Shown: one piece after another, positions 23,394-31,438 of the stretch
Position numbering within the stretch: the stretch's first letter is position 1
Layout: each line of letters begins with the position of its first letter
NCBI RefSeq assembly: GCF_001039475.1
Contig: NZ_LELK01000006.1
Span: forward strand, 20,063-84,062
Source of the DNA: Guptibacillus hwajinpoensis
GTDB taxonomy: Bacteria > Bacillota > Bacilli > Bacillales > Guptibacillaceae
DNA: 64,000 nt
Direction of reading: 5' to 3'
Notes under the pieces: generated by a model
What the model was told of the DNA's origin: nothing
The model's database searches: none
Seen by the model: only the letters and a program-made list of their open reading frames with translations
Position numbers and translations under genes: made by a program

Positions 23394-23830
23394 TAATTCA
23401 CCTCATCAAACATAGAAATTAACGTTTCTTTCGAATCAGCCTGAATCAATTGCTCAACATTCTCTTCTTCTGAACAAACAATAGCAATTTGAGAAAGGAT
23501 TTCTAAATGCTCGTTATCTTTTCCTGCGATTCCCACGATGATTTTCGCGATATTTCCATCCCCAAAGTCTACTCCTTCACGAAGCTGGACGATCGAAAGC
23601 CCTGAACTCTTTACTGCTTTCTTCGCATCTTCTGTGCCATGTGGAATAGCTACTGAATTCCCCATATAGGTTGTTGTTAATTTCTCACGTTCAAGCATTT
23701 GATCAACGTAACTTGCTTCTACGTACCCATTGTCTACAAGGATTTGCCCCGCCATTCGAATCGCTTCTTCTTTTGAACTAGCCTTTTCGTTTAATACCAC
23801 ATTTTCAGTTGCTAGAATTTCTTTATTCAT
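23393..23830 (-). CDS. mtlF: PTS mannitol-specific enzyme IIA
   Basis: The 145-aa cytoplasmic phosphocarrier takes phosphate from HPr and hands it to the IIB domain(s) of MtlA. The phospho-accepting His is in NSVAIPHGTEDAKK (about 57-70). It starts one base after the mtlR stop region and overlaps mtlD. It is a separate protein, so the transporter at 25980 lacks IIA, consistent with its domain content. Confidence 0.94.
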   Translation of the reverse strand: MNKEILATENVVLNEKASSKEEAIRMAGQILVDNGYVEASYVDQMLEREKLTTTYMGNSVAIPHGTEDAKKAVKSSGLSIVQLREGVDFGDGNIAKIIVGIAGKDNEHLEILSQIAIVCSEEENVEQLIQADSKETLISMFDEVN

Positions 23831-23831
23831 C

Positions 23832-25952
23832 TTAATCGTCTCCTTTGATTTGTAATTGTTTTTCTACATAATTCTTAATCTTATTTGCGAGATAAACTTC
23901 AATTGTCTCCTGATCGCTCTCAGAAAAAAGCGCTATACTTTGTTTAGATTCAATAATTAATGAACTGATGAAGCTCATTACCTCAATGTCTTCACTTGAT
24001 GACTCTTCGGCAGCAAGTTGAAGAAGGATTGTATCCATTTCTATGAAAGAATCATCCATCGCCTTCCTCTTAATGGGTTCTATCAATCGAACAATTGTAA
24101 ACACAGGAGTGGTTATTCCACTTGCTCTTGTATGGAAAAGAGCAAGGGAAGTACCCGGTATCCCAATAGCACTTCTTTCTTCTCGCTCTAGGAGTGCCGT
24201 TACTATATGGGATGAATGAGACAGAATACCATCTGTCTCCAATCGTTTACACTCTTGTTCAAGTAGTGTTTCAACATTTGAGTTAGATGTTTCAACAACG
24301 CGAAAACCCTTCAAGATTGAGGAAGCTGCCTTGCTGTATAATTCTGCTTTTGTGAACCAACTCATAGCTTGATTCTTTGTAGAATAGGAAGATGTTACTT
24401 CTTGTTTTTCAACTAGAACTTTTCTTTTTTTGGTTAAAGAATTTGTCTGAATGGCTCCACGAATTCGCAAAGCTTCTTCTTTCGTTAAGAAAGGATCGAC
24501 TCTTATATACTGTCCTTCATAGTCTGGCAAAGGAATAGTAGAAACAATCAAGTCATAGTTTTCTTTATCTTCATCTTCTAAATCAAACAAGGACGCACTC
24601 TTGATCAAATTTATCTCTGGAAGCTCTTGTTGAAGGCGTGACGCAAGCATTTTCGACGTTCCAATTCCACTAGAACAGACCGCTAGTATCGAGACATCTC
24701 TTTTCTCATAACGTCCCTCAAGAGCAGATCCGAAGTGCAGAACAAGAAAACCAACCTCTTCCTCTGGTATTGGGACATTTGGGAAAATCTCTTTAATTGC
24801 GTCATCTAACAAATCAAAGAGATCTGCATAGTCCTCTTTGATTTTATAGAGTAATGGATTATGAATATTCATGTTTTGTCTTATCCGATGAGTTGCTGGA
24901 CCTAGATGCGTAACAAGTCCTTCTAGAAGAGACTCATTTGATTCTAGTCCAGCATGCATTCGATCATCTACGTAACGAATTAACTCTCTCGCCTTAACAA
25001 CAATTGGATAATTTGTTTCTTCAAGAAAATAATCGCTCGTGTTTCTTAGCTTAGCCCCACGTATATGCATGGTGATATAGCCGATTTCCGCTTCAGGAAT
25101 GATTATTCTGAAGCTTGATTCAAGTTTTGTAGCAATCAATCTTCCAAAATGAAATTCCTTCGTACTCTTTAACGTACTTAAATGGTCATCATCAATTTCT
25201 ATTTTCTCACCCTTTTGAATTCGCTCAACGGCAAGAGTTAAGTGAACGATTAAACCTATATACGCACTATCTGCAATCATATAGGGTAGTTCACCGTTTA
25301 CCTCATCGACTATTTTCTCTACCTTTAGTAGCTTATCTCTGTCTACAAGACCAAGTAATCGTTCAGACGCAGATTCCAAAAGAGTGCCTTGAGATTTCTT
25401 CTGAATGGATTGCTTTATCAACGTGAAGAAATCTGAATCATTAAACTCAGTAGCAAGTAAAGTACTCATGGCGTGCCTTTTCAAGGCTTCTGTTCCCTCA
25501 ACTTGCACACCATACCCTCGCCTTCGTATTAACGAAAGCTGCAAATTGTGAAGCCACTCTTCAACTTTGTTTAAATCATTACTAACCGTAGCAACCGTAA
25601 CTCTTAAATCATTAGCTAGGCCTACTAACTTAATAGGGTCTGCTGATTCTAGAAGTTTACATAGAATCAGCGTCTCCCGCTCCTGTTGTGTGTACTCAGT
25701 AATCTGAAGGTCAAAAATGGTTGTGATTAGTTCACTACGCTTTGACTCTTCACCATCGATCTGTACACCAACTCCAGCTTTTTTAATTAACTTAAGTTCG
25801 TATTCAGCCAAAATATCCTCTACACCGGCTAAATCACGATGTACGGTACGCTCACTCACTTCTAGTTCTTCAGCGATTCCTTTTACGGTAAAGAATTCAC
25901 TACTATCCAGAAGCAACTGTAGAATTCTTCTCTCCCTTGCTGAAATAAACAC
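23832..25952 (-). CDS. mtlR: Mannitol operon activator MtlR
   Basis: The 706-aa PTS-regulated activator has an N-terminal HTH pair (ARERRILQLLLDS..., VSERTVHRDL at about 35-44), two PRD domains (about 190-400; conserved His in LIVHLTLAV, YITMHIRG, VTHLGPATHR, LVLHFGSA), a IIB-Gat-like domain with Cys (AVCSSGIGTSKM, about 427) and a C-terminal IIA-like domain. Phosphorylation of these sites tunes activation. Start: the GTG at 25952 gives MFISARE, as in other MtlR proteins, and has GAGGTG six bases upstream; a GTG nine bases earlier does not fit. It is placed between mtlA and mtlF. Confidence 0.93.
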   Translation of the reverse strand: MFISARERRILQLLLDSSEFFTVKGIAEELEVSERTVHRDLAGVEDILAEYELKLIKKAGVGVQIDGEESKRSELITTIFDLQITEYTQQERETLILCKLLESADPIKLVGLANDLRVTVATVSNDLNKVEEWLHNLQLSLIRRRGYGVQVEGTEALKRHAMSTLLATEFNDSDFFTLIKQSIQKKSQGTLLESASERLLGLVDRDKLLKVEKIVDEVNGELPYMIADSAYIGLIVHLTLAVERIQKGEKIEIDDDHLSTLKSTKEFHFGRLIATKLESSFRIIIPEAEIGYITMHIRGAKLRNTSDYFLEETNYPIVVKARELIRYVDDRMHAGLESNESLLEGLVTHLGPATHRIRQNMNIHNPLLYKIKEDYADLFDLLDDAIKEIFPNVPIPEEEVGFLVLHFGSALEGRYEKRDVSILAVCSSGIGTSKMLASRLQQELPEINLIKSASLFDLEDEDKENYDLIVSTIPLPDYEGQYIRVDPFLTKEEALRIRGAIQTNSLTKKRKVLVEKQEVTSSYSTKNQAMSWFTKAELYSKAASSILKGFRVVETSNSNVETLLEQECKRLETDGILSHSSHIVTALLEREERSAIGIPGTSLALFHTRASGITTPVFTIVRLIEPIKRKAMDDSFIEMDTILLQLAAEESSSEDIEVMSFISSLIIESKQSIALFSESDQETIEVYLANKIKNYVEKQLQIKGDD

Positions 25953-25979
25953 ATGGTTCACCTCAAATTCTGGCTATAC

Positions 25980-27749
25980 CTACTTTTTAAGCCTTTCAAC
26001 AAGCTCTTCGTATTTCGGACTATTCATGAAGTTCGCAACAGAGATGTGCTCAGCATCAGGACGTTTTGCTTTTGCTCGATCTGTTAAGTCCTGGTGCGTT
26101 ACGATTAAGTCAGCATCATCCGGTAAGTTACTAATAGCCGTATTTGTCACATCAATGTCTTGAAGTCCAGCTTTCTTGAACTTATTGCGAAGAACAGATG
26201 CTCCCATTGCACTTGATCCCATTCCAGCATCACATGCAAACACTACTTTATTAATTTCTTTCTTCTCTGCTGGTTCTTGTTCTACTTCTTCCTTCACTGT
26301 CGCTTCACCTGCAGAAGATAATTCAGCAACAAGTTCATCGTACTTCGGACTGTTCATGAAGTTTTTAACCGAAATATGATTTGCTTTAGGTTGTTTCGCT
26401 TTCGCTCGATCTGTAAGATCCTGGTGTGTGATAATAAGATCTGCATCATCTGGGAGATTGCTAATTGACGTATTAATTACTTCAATTTCCGTTAAGCCTG
26501 CTTTCTTAAACTTATTACGAAGGACAGAAGCTCCCATTGCACTTGATCCCATTCCAGCATCACAAGCAAAGACTACCTTGAGAACCTTACCATATGAAGT
26601 TTTTTCTTCTTTAACTTCTTCATTATTTGACGTTAGGTTTGAAGAAACGCTGCTTTTCTTGCCTTTCATTGCTTCCATTTTCTCAGTAGCTTCGGTAATA
26701 TCCTCTCCACTTTCTTTAGATCGTTTCAGGATAAAGGATGCGACAAGGAAAGAAACAGCTGTGGCTACAAGAACACCTGCTAGAACTCCAAGATAACCGC
26801 CGCGTGGTGTCATAATCATGAGAGCAAAGATACTACCAGGTGAAGGTGGCGCAATAAGACCAGCACCGAAAATAGTTAATGTAAACACACCACTCATTCC
26901 ACCAAGAATAGCAGCAAGTAGAAGAGCTGGTTTCATCAAGATGTATGGGAAGTAAATCTCATGGATCCCACCAAAGAAATGAATGATTGCTGCACCAGGT
27001 GCCGTTTGTTTCGCTGTTCCTCTTCCAACAAACCAGTAAGCAAGAAGAATACCAAGACCCGGCCCAGGATTTGACTCAAGTAAGAAAAGAATAGATTTCC
27101 CAGTATTAGCTGCCTGCTCAATCCCAAGCGGGCTTAAAATACCGTGGTTAATCGCGTTATTTAGAAATAGAACTTTAGCTGGTTCAATTAGAATACTTGC
27201 GAGTGGTAGAAGACCCGCATCAACGATAACCTGAACTCCTGCTGCAAGTGCTTTATTTAGACCAAGCACCACAGGCCCAATTGCGATTGATGCTAGTATC
27301 GTTAATAAACCACCAATAATTCCTGCAGAAAAGTTATTAACAAGCATTTCAAAGCCAGATTTGACTTTACCGTGGATAGCCTGGTCAAACTTCTTGATAG
27401 CATAACCACCAAGAGGACCCATGACCATTGCCCCTAGAAACATTGGAATATCTGCTCCAACAATGACACCCATTGTGGCTGTAGCACCAACTACTCCGCC
27501 TCGGCCACCATGTATAATCTTACCCCCGGTGTAACCAATCAATAGTGGAAGTAAATAAGTAATCATTGGACCTACTAACTCAGCTAGGTTTTCATTCGGT
27601 GTCCATCCTGTCGGTATAAACAGTGCAGTAATGATACCCCAAGCAATAAACGCCCCAATGTTTGGCATAATCATACTGCTTAAGTAACTACCAAAACGCT
27701 GAACTTTGACTTTCAATCCAGATTTCTCATTTGAATTCTGTTCACTCAT
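25980..27749 (-). CDS. mtlA: PTS mannitol transporter EIICB with a duplicated IIB domain
   Basis: The 589-aa protein imports and phosphorylates mannitol. The IIC membrane part is residues about 10-345 (FIAWGIITALFIPTGW; GGRGGVVGATATMGVIVGADIPMFLGAM; HFFGGIHEIYFPY with the conserved GGIHE). Two complete IIB domains follow in tandem, about 385-480 and 497-589, each with the phosphocysteine loop VVFACDAGMGSSAMGAS and a TDRAKA...H.S..NFMNSPKY tail, joined by an acidic linker. Usual MtlA of bacilli has a single IIB and about 470 residues. Start: ATG at 27749 behind AAGGGAGGA. A cre-like site (27778-27791) suggests CcpA repression. Confidence 0.93.
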   Translation of the reverse strand: MSEQNSNEKSGLKVKVQRFGSYLSSMIMPNIGAFIAWGIITALFIPTGWTPNENLAELVGPMITYLLPLLIGYTGGKIIHGGRGGVVGATATMGVIVGADIPMFLGAMVMGPLGGYAIKKFDQAIHGKVKSGFEMLVNNFSAGIIGGLLTILASIAIGPVVLGLNKALAAGVQVIVDAGLLPLASILIEPAKVLFLNNAINHGILSPLGIEQAANTGKSILFLLESNPGPGLGILLAYWFVGRGTAKQTAPGAAIIHFFGGIHEIYFPYILMKPALLLAAILGGMSGVFTLTIFGAGLIAPPSPGSIFALMIMTPRGGYLGVLAGVLVATAVSFLVASFILKRSKESGEDITEATEKMEAMKGKKSSVSSNLTSNNEEVKEEKTSYGKVLKVVFACDAGMGSSAMGASVLRNKFKKAGLTEIEVINTSISNLPDDADLIITHQDLTDRAKAKQPKANHISVKNFMNSPKYDELVAELSSAGEATVKEEVEQEPAEKKEINKVVFACDAGMGSSAMGASVLRNKFKKAGLQDIDVTNTAISNLPDDADLIVTHQDLTDRAKAKRPDAEHISVANFMNSPKYEELVERLKK

Positions 27750-27777
27750 TATAAATCCTCCCTTTCTTACGTATCGT

Positions 27778-27791
27778 AAAAAGCGTTTTCA
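27778..27791 (-). promoter_or_regulatory. cre-like site upstream of mtlA
   Basis: TGAAAACGCTTTTT on the minus strand agrees with the CcpA consensus TGWAANCGNTNWCA except for the last two positions. It lies in the mtlA leader. The rest of the 240-bp gap holds no clear promoter. Confidence 0.45.
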
Positions 27792-27986
27792 TTTTGTCCG
27801 GCGACTTGTTGACATTTCTTATATTGCAAGTGCTTCACTAAAACTTGATACGTGTTTGTTTCTCTTATTAATTACAATCTTAAGGGCAGTAGGAGGTTAT
27901 TACAATCTAATCCAAATGCGAATTCGGCAGTTAACTTGTTGACATGATTAAAGAACAGCGCTAAATGAAGAGTTTCATACCAAAAG

Positions 27987-28016
27987 AAAAACCTCTAGGC
28001 TCTCCCAGAGGTTTTT
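27987..28016 (-). terminator. Terminator of the metal P-type ATPase gene
   Basis: An AAAAACCTCT/AGAGGTTTTT hairpin overlaps the stop codon. Confidence 0.8.
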
Positions 28017-30135
28017 ACGAATGCTGTGGTTCAGTTTGTGATTGAACGCTTGGCTTTGGGTCTTTCTTTTTATCCCATAGAATCGTGAGACTGATTAGCG
28101 TAACGAGTATCGTCGCTCCCATGTCTGAAAGGATAGCGATCCATAGTGTTAACAATCCTGGAATTGTAAGCAGAAGGGCAATGAGTTTTAATCCGAGAGC
28201 AAGTGCAATATTTAAACGAATTGTTCGATTCACACGCTTTGCGATCGTTATGGCTTCCGGTAGCTTTCCAAGATGATCCTGCATGAGTACTATGTCTGCG
28301 GTTTCTATTGCACTATCCGTACCCTTTCCCATTGCAATGCCAAGGTCAGCAGAAGCAAGTGCTGGAGCATCGTTAATACCGTCACCAATCATTGCAACTT
28401 TACCTTCTCGTGTAAGTTGCTTCACTCTCTCGACCTTTTCTTCTGGCAAAAGACCAGCATAGTAAGAACGTACACCAACACGACTGGCTACTTTCTCAGC
28501 TGTTTGTTCATGATCACCTGTTAGCATCACTGTATTTTTAATTCCTAACGCATGAAGATTCCTAATGACAGAGGTACTCTCTTCTCTCACTTCATCTGAG
28601 ATTCCGAAAACACCAAGTATACTTGTAACATCTGCTACAATAACAAGCGTTAAGCCGTCCTGTTTCATCGCTTCGATTGTGGATTGGATGGTAGAAGTCA
28701 TCGTAACATGATCAACACTCTTCTCATTACCAACCCAATACTTTTCACCATCAATTTCAGCTATGACTCCCTCACCCGAAACAGTTTCTACATGACTCGC
28801 TTCTTTTTCAGTAAATGAAAAGTCGTTTACTTTATCCATGATTGCTTTTGCAAGTGGGTGCGAAGAATGTTTTTCAACAGCCGCTGATATAGGTAGAAAT
28901 CTTTCTCGATCAAACATTTCATATCTCTCAACGTATGGAGTACCTTTTGTTAGCGTTCCTGTCTTATCAAAAGCAAGCGTATCAATTTTGCCAAGCTGTT
29001 CAAGATAGACGGATCCTTTCACTAGAATACCGTTTCTTGCATTCCGGGTGATGCCTGAAATATTTGCAATAGGTGAAGAAAGAATTAACGCGCAAGGGCA
29101 TCCTACGATTAAAACAGCAAGCCCTTGATAAAACGATTCTCCCCAGGCACCATTAAAAAATAATGGCGGAACAAGCATGACAAGTGCTGAAATCAGCATG
29201 ATGATAGGCGTATAGTAACGTGAGAATCGGTTAATAAATAATTCAGTTGGCGTTTTGGTTTCTTGCGCTTCTTCTACGAGATGCAGTATTTTCGAAAGGG
29301 AAGAATCCTCATATGCTTTTGTAATTCTGACGCGAAGAATGCCTTCGTTATTAATACTGCCACCAAAAACAGCTTCACCTGTTCTTTTTTCTACAGGCAT
29401 CGCTTCACCTGTGATAGCTGATTCATTCACTGAACTATAGCCTGCTTCTACTTCACCATCGGATGGAATTTTGGCACCCGATTTCACAAGAACAAGATCA
29501 TCTACCTTTAATTCATGAATGGATACCGTTTTTTCTATTCCATCCTGCAGTAATAGGGCTTCTTTAGGCGCTATTTTAAGAAGAGACTCCATCGACTTTC
29601 TAGCTTTCTCCATTCCAAGCCCTTCAAGGTATTCATTCAGGCCGAATAGAATCGCGACGAGTGTTCCTTCCTTCCACTCACCAATTGATACAGCACCGAT
29701 TAATGCGATGGTCATTAATGTTTCAATATTGAACGTAAGTTTCGTTAGATTTCTGAGTCCTTTAATGAACGTTTGATACCCGCTCAAGATAATAGCAGCT
29801 AAGTAGAATGGGACAGCTGGAATTGAACCCATCCCGTCTAATAGTAGTGCTAGGATGAAAACACCTGTAGAAATGCCAAGGTATATTTTCATTTTGGAAT
29901 GTCCATGGTTATGCTCATGAGAATGACCAGGCTCGTCTTCTTCTTTTATAAGAGAGGCATGATCGGATGCAAGAATTTTTTCAACCTGATCAAGGTTCAC
30001 TCTCTCATCTAATTTCAGTTTTCCTAAGTTATATTGGATGCGAGCAGATTCCCCATATTCTAATTTCTGAATTTGTTGTTCCATTCCAGCAGCACAATTT
30101 GGACACGACAGGCCCTTTAGGCGATATTCTTCCAT
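28015..30135 (-). CDS. cadA: Zn/Cd-exporting P1B-type ATPase
   Basis: The 706-aa protein has an N-terminal heavy-metal-binding domain with GLSCPNCA (about 7-14) and a His-rich linker (HSHEHNHGHS, about 76). It then has the P-type ATPase core: TGEAMPVEK, membrane metal site GCPCALILSSP (CPC, about 347), phosphorylation site DKTGTLTKG (about 389), and hinge [12 protein letters not shown]. The CPC motif with the ending ALGLKLIALLLTIPGLLTLW...DMG(A) fits the Zn/Cd/Co/Pb subgroup rather than copper exporters. Start: ATG at 30135 behind GGGAGG; 15 extra codons upstream overlap the promoter. An ArsR-type palindrome lies in the promoter. Confidence 0.88.
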   Translation of the reverse strand: MEEYRLKGLSCPNCAAGMEQQIQKLEYGESARIQYNLGKLKLDERVNLDQVEKILASDHASLIKEEDEPGHSHEHNHGHSKMKIYLGISTGVFILALLLDGMGSIPAVPFYLAAIILSGYQTFIKGLRNLTKLTFNIETLMTIALIGAVSIGEWKEGTLVAILFGLNEYLEGLGMEKARKSMESLLKIAPKEALLLQDGIEKTVSIHELKVDDLVLVKSGAKIPSDGEVEAGYSSVNESAITGEAMPVEKRTGEAVFGGSINNEGILRVRITKAYEDSSLSKILHLVEEAQETKTPTELFINRFSRYYTPIIMLISALVMLVPPLFFNGAWGESFYQGLAVLIVGCPCALILSSPIANISGITRNARNGILVKGSVYLEQLGKIDTLAFDKTGTLTKGTPYVERYEMFDRERFLPISAAVEKHSSHPLAKAIMDKVNDFSFTEKEASHVETVSGEGVIAEIDGEKYWVGNEKSVDHVTMTSTIQSTIEAMKQDGLTLVIVADVTSILGVFGISDEVREESTSVIRNLHALGIKNTVMLTGDHEQTAEKVASRVGVRSYYAGLLPEEKVERVKQLTREGKVAMIGDGINDAPALASADLGIAMGKGTDSAIETADIVLMQDHLGKLPEAITIAKRVNRTIRLNIALALGLKLIALLLTIPGLLTLWIAILSDMGATILVTLISLTILWDKKKDPKPSVQSQTEPQHS

Positions 30136-30181
30136 AGATGTAAGCCTCCCTTCCTGAAAGGTTTCAATTATTATATTCAAT

Positions 30182-30201
30182 ATATGAGCATGTGTTCATA
30201 T
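30182..30201. promoter_or_regulatory. Candidate ArsR/CzrA operator of the Zn/Cd ATPase
   Basis: ATATGAGCATGTGTTCATAT is symmetrical at 18 of 20 positions and has the ATATGA...TCATAT halves of CzrA-type operators. It lies just upstream of the -10 TATAAT on the minus strand. No ArsR gene is in the window. Confidence 0.6.
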
Positions 30202-30239
30202 TGACTTAAGTTCAATTCTACTGAATCCTTTTTGTAATG

Positions 30240-30959
30240 TCAAAGAAATTCATGAGATAGCTGAAGATAAAGATACAGTACAAGTATTCCCAGAGTAACA
30301 AAGAAAAACAGCTCTCTCTTTACTATTCTTCCCAGCACTTTACCAATCATTTCATGAAAAGCCACATAACATAGGGAGCCAATTGCAATACCCATGAAAA
30401 TACCATTCCAATCCTTTGTTGGAGCAGTATACATGCCTATTCCAGCTGAGAATGATAGGACTAGTGAAACAATACAAGCTGCTAGCACAACAACCATCTC
30501 GTTTAATGTGCTTATTCGAGTGAGAATATATAACGCGATTCCCTCTGGTAAATGATGAATAAAAAGAGCCAGTAATAGCGCCATCCCAAACGCTTCATTG
30601 CTTCCGCTCATTCCAAGTGCAATACCAACGGGAACGTTATGAGCAAGAATAGCGAAAACGAATGCGATGAGAGAGAGGTAACTTTTATGCTTAAACATTG
30701 AATGAAAAGCACTTTCCATATAGTTAAATAGAATGAAAGAAAGGGAAAAGCCAGCGAGAAGTGACCAGAAATTAAATAATTGAATACTTTCCGGTACTAG
30801 CTCAAACCCAATAACACCGATTAGCATGCCTCCACAAAACAAGTAGAGTGCTTCTAAATGATGTTGATAATAGGTATAAGCCCACTTTCCTAACACGGCT
30901 CCTAGCAATAACCCACCAAAACCAATAATAAAAATCTTGATTAAGATAGAAAGTAACAT
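30240..30959 (-). CDS. ZIP-family metal transporter
   Basis: The 239-aa protein has eight predicted helices. The metal-binding ZIP motifs are HNVPVGIALGMS in helix 4 (about 109-120) and HHLPEGIALYIL in helix 5 (about 136-147), both HN/HxPEG type. It probably moves Zn2+ or a similar divalent ion; direction and specificity cannot be told. Start: ATG at 30959 behind GAGGGGGG. It is next to a Zn/Cd ATPase in the same direction with 100 bp between, including that ATPase's operator. Confidence 0.88.
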   Translation of the reverse strand: MLLSILIKIFIIGFGGLLLGAVLGKWAYTYYQHHLEALYLFCGGMLIGVIGFELVPESIQLFNFWSLLAGFSLSFILFNYMESAFHSMFKHKSYLSLIAFVFAILAHNVPVGIALGMSGSNEAFGMALLLALFIHHLPEGIALYILTRISTLNEMVVVLAACIVSLVLSFSAGIGMYTAPTKDWNGIFMGIAIGSLCYVAFHEMIGKVLGRIVKRELFFFVTLGILVLYLYLQLSHEFL

Positions 30960-31023
30960 GTGGTACCCCCCTCGTCCCATCAGCGCATTATATTAAGAAA
31001 AGTGGGATATTATGAATCTAAAA

Positions 31024-31057
31024 AAGCGAGAGACAGGGAACCTCCTGCCTCTCGCTT
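31024..31057 (-). terminator. Terminator of the copper operon
   Basis: An AAGCGAGAG.CAGG / CCTG.CTCTCGCTT stem is followed by TTTTTTAG on the minus strand. Confidence 0.75.
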
Positions 31058-31068
31058 ATCTTTTATTT

Positions 31069-31212
31069 AGGCTATGCTAATGAACAGTGTTGATTTTTGG
31101 CTCATTTACGCCCTGTGGTGACCTTTCAGCAGAGCTGAAAGGCGAGTGAAACTGAGGTTTCACTCGAATGAGCCAAAAATCGAGAAATCAACAATTTGAG
31201 CTAACATAGCCT
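31069..31212. repeat. 144-bp multi-stem palindromic element
   Basis: The ends AGGCTATG and CATAGCCT are inverted. Inside them lie TGTTGATTT / AAATCAACA and TTTTTGGCTCATT / AATGAGCCAAAAA. The centre has two perfect stems: CCTTTCAGC-AGA-GCTGAAAGG and CGAGTGAAAC-TGAG-GTTTCACTCG. It ends one base before the copZ stop codon. It has no coding potential. Confidence 0.75.
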
Positions 31213-31419
31213 TTATTTAATATCGTAACCTTGTTCTTCTACAGCTTCATTCATAGCCGATACGGATACACTTGAATCGTCGTAGGAAACAGTTGCAGTT
31301 CCTTCTTCTAGATTCACTTCAACGCCTGAAACACCTTCAAGCTCTTTCAATGCTGTTGTCACTGCAGATTTACAGTGGCCACAAGTCATACCATCAATTT
31401 TCAAAGTTGTTTGTTCCAT
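31213..31419 (-). CDS. copZ: Copper chaperone CopZ
   Basis: The 68-aa HMA domain binds Cu(I) through GMTCGHC (about 10-16) and delivers it to CopA. Start: ATG at 31419 with GGGGATTAC upstream and only 19 bp after copA. It is the last gene of csoR-copA-copZ. Confidence 0.94.
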   Translation of the reverse strand: MEQTTLKIDGMTCGHCKSAVTTALKELEGVSGVEVNLEEGTATVSYDDSSVSVSAMNEAVEEQGYDIK

Positions 31420-31438
31420 AGTAATCCCCTTTCAAAAG

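Noticed and set aside
25980..26600. Assembly duplication in mtlA
   Set aside because: The two IIB copies differ at many positions and are joined by a distinct acidic linker, so they are a real domain duplication.
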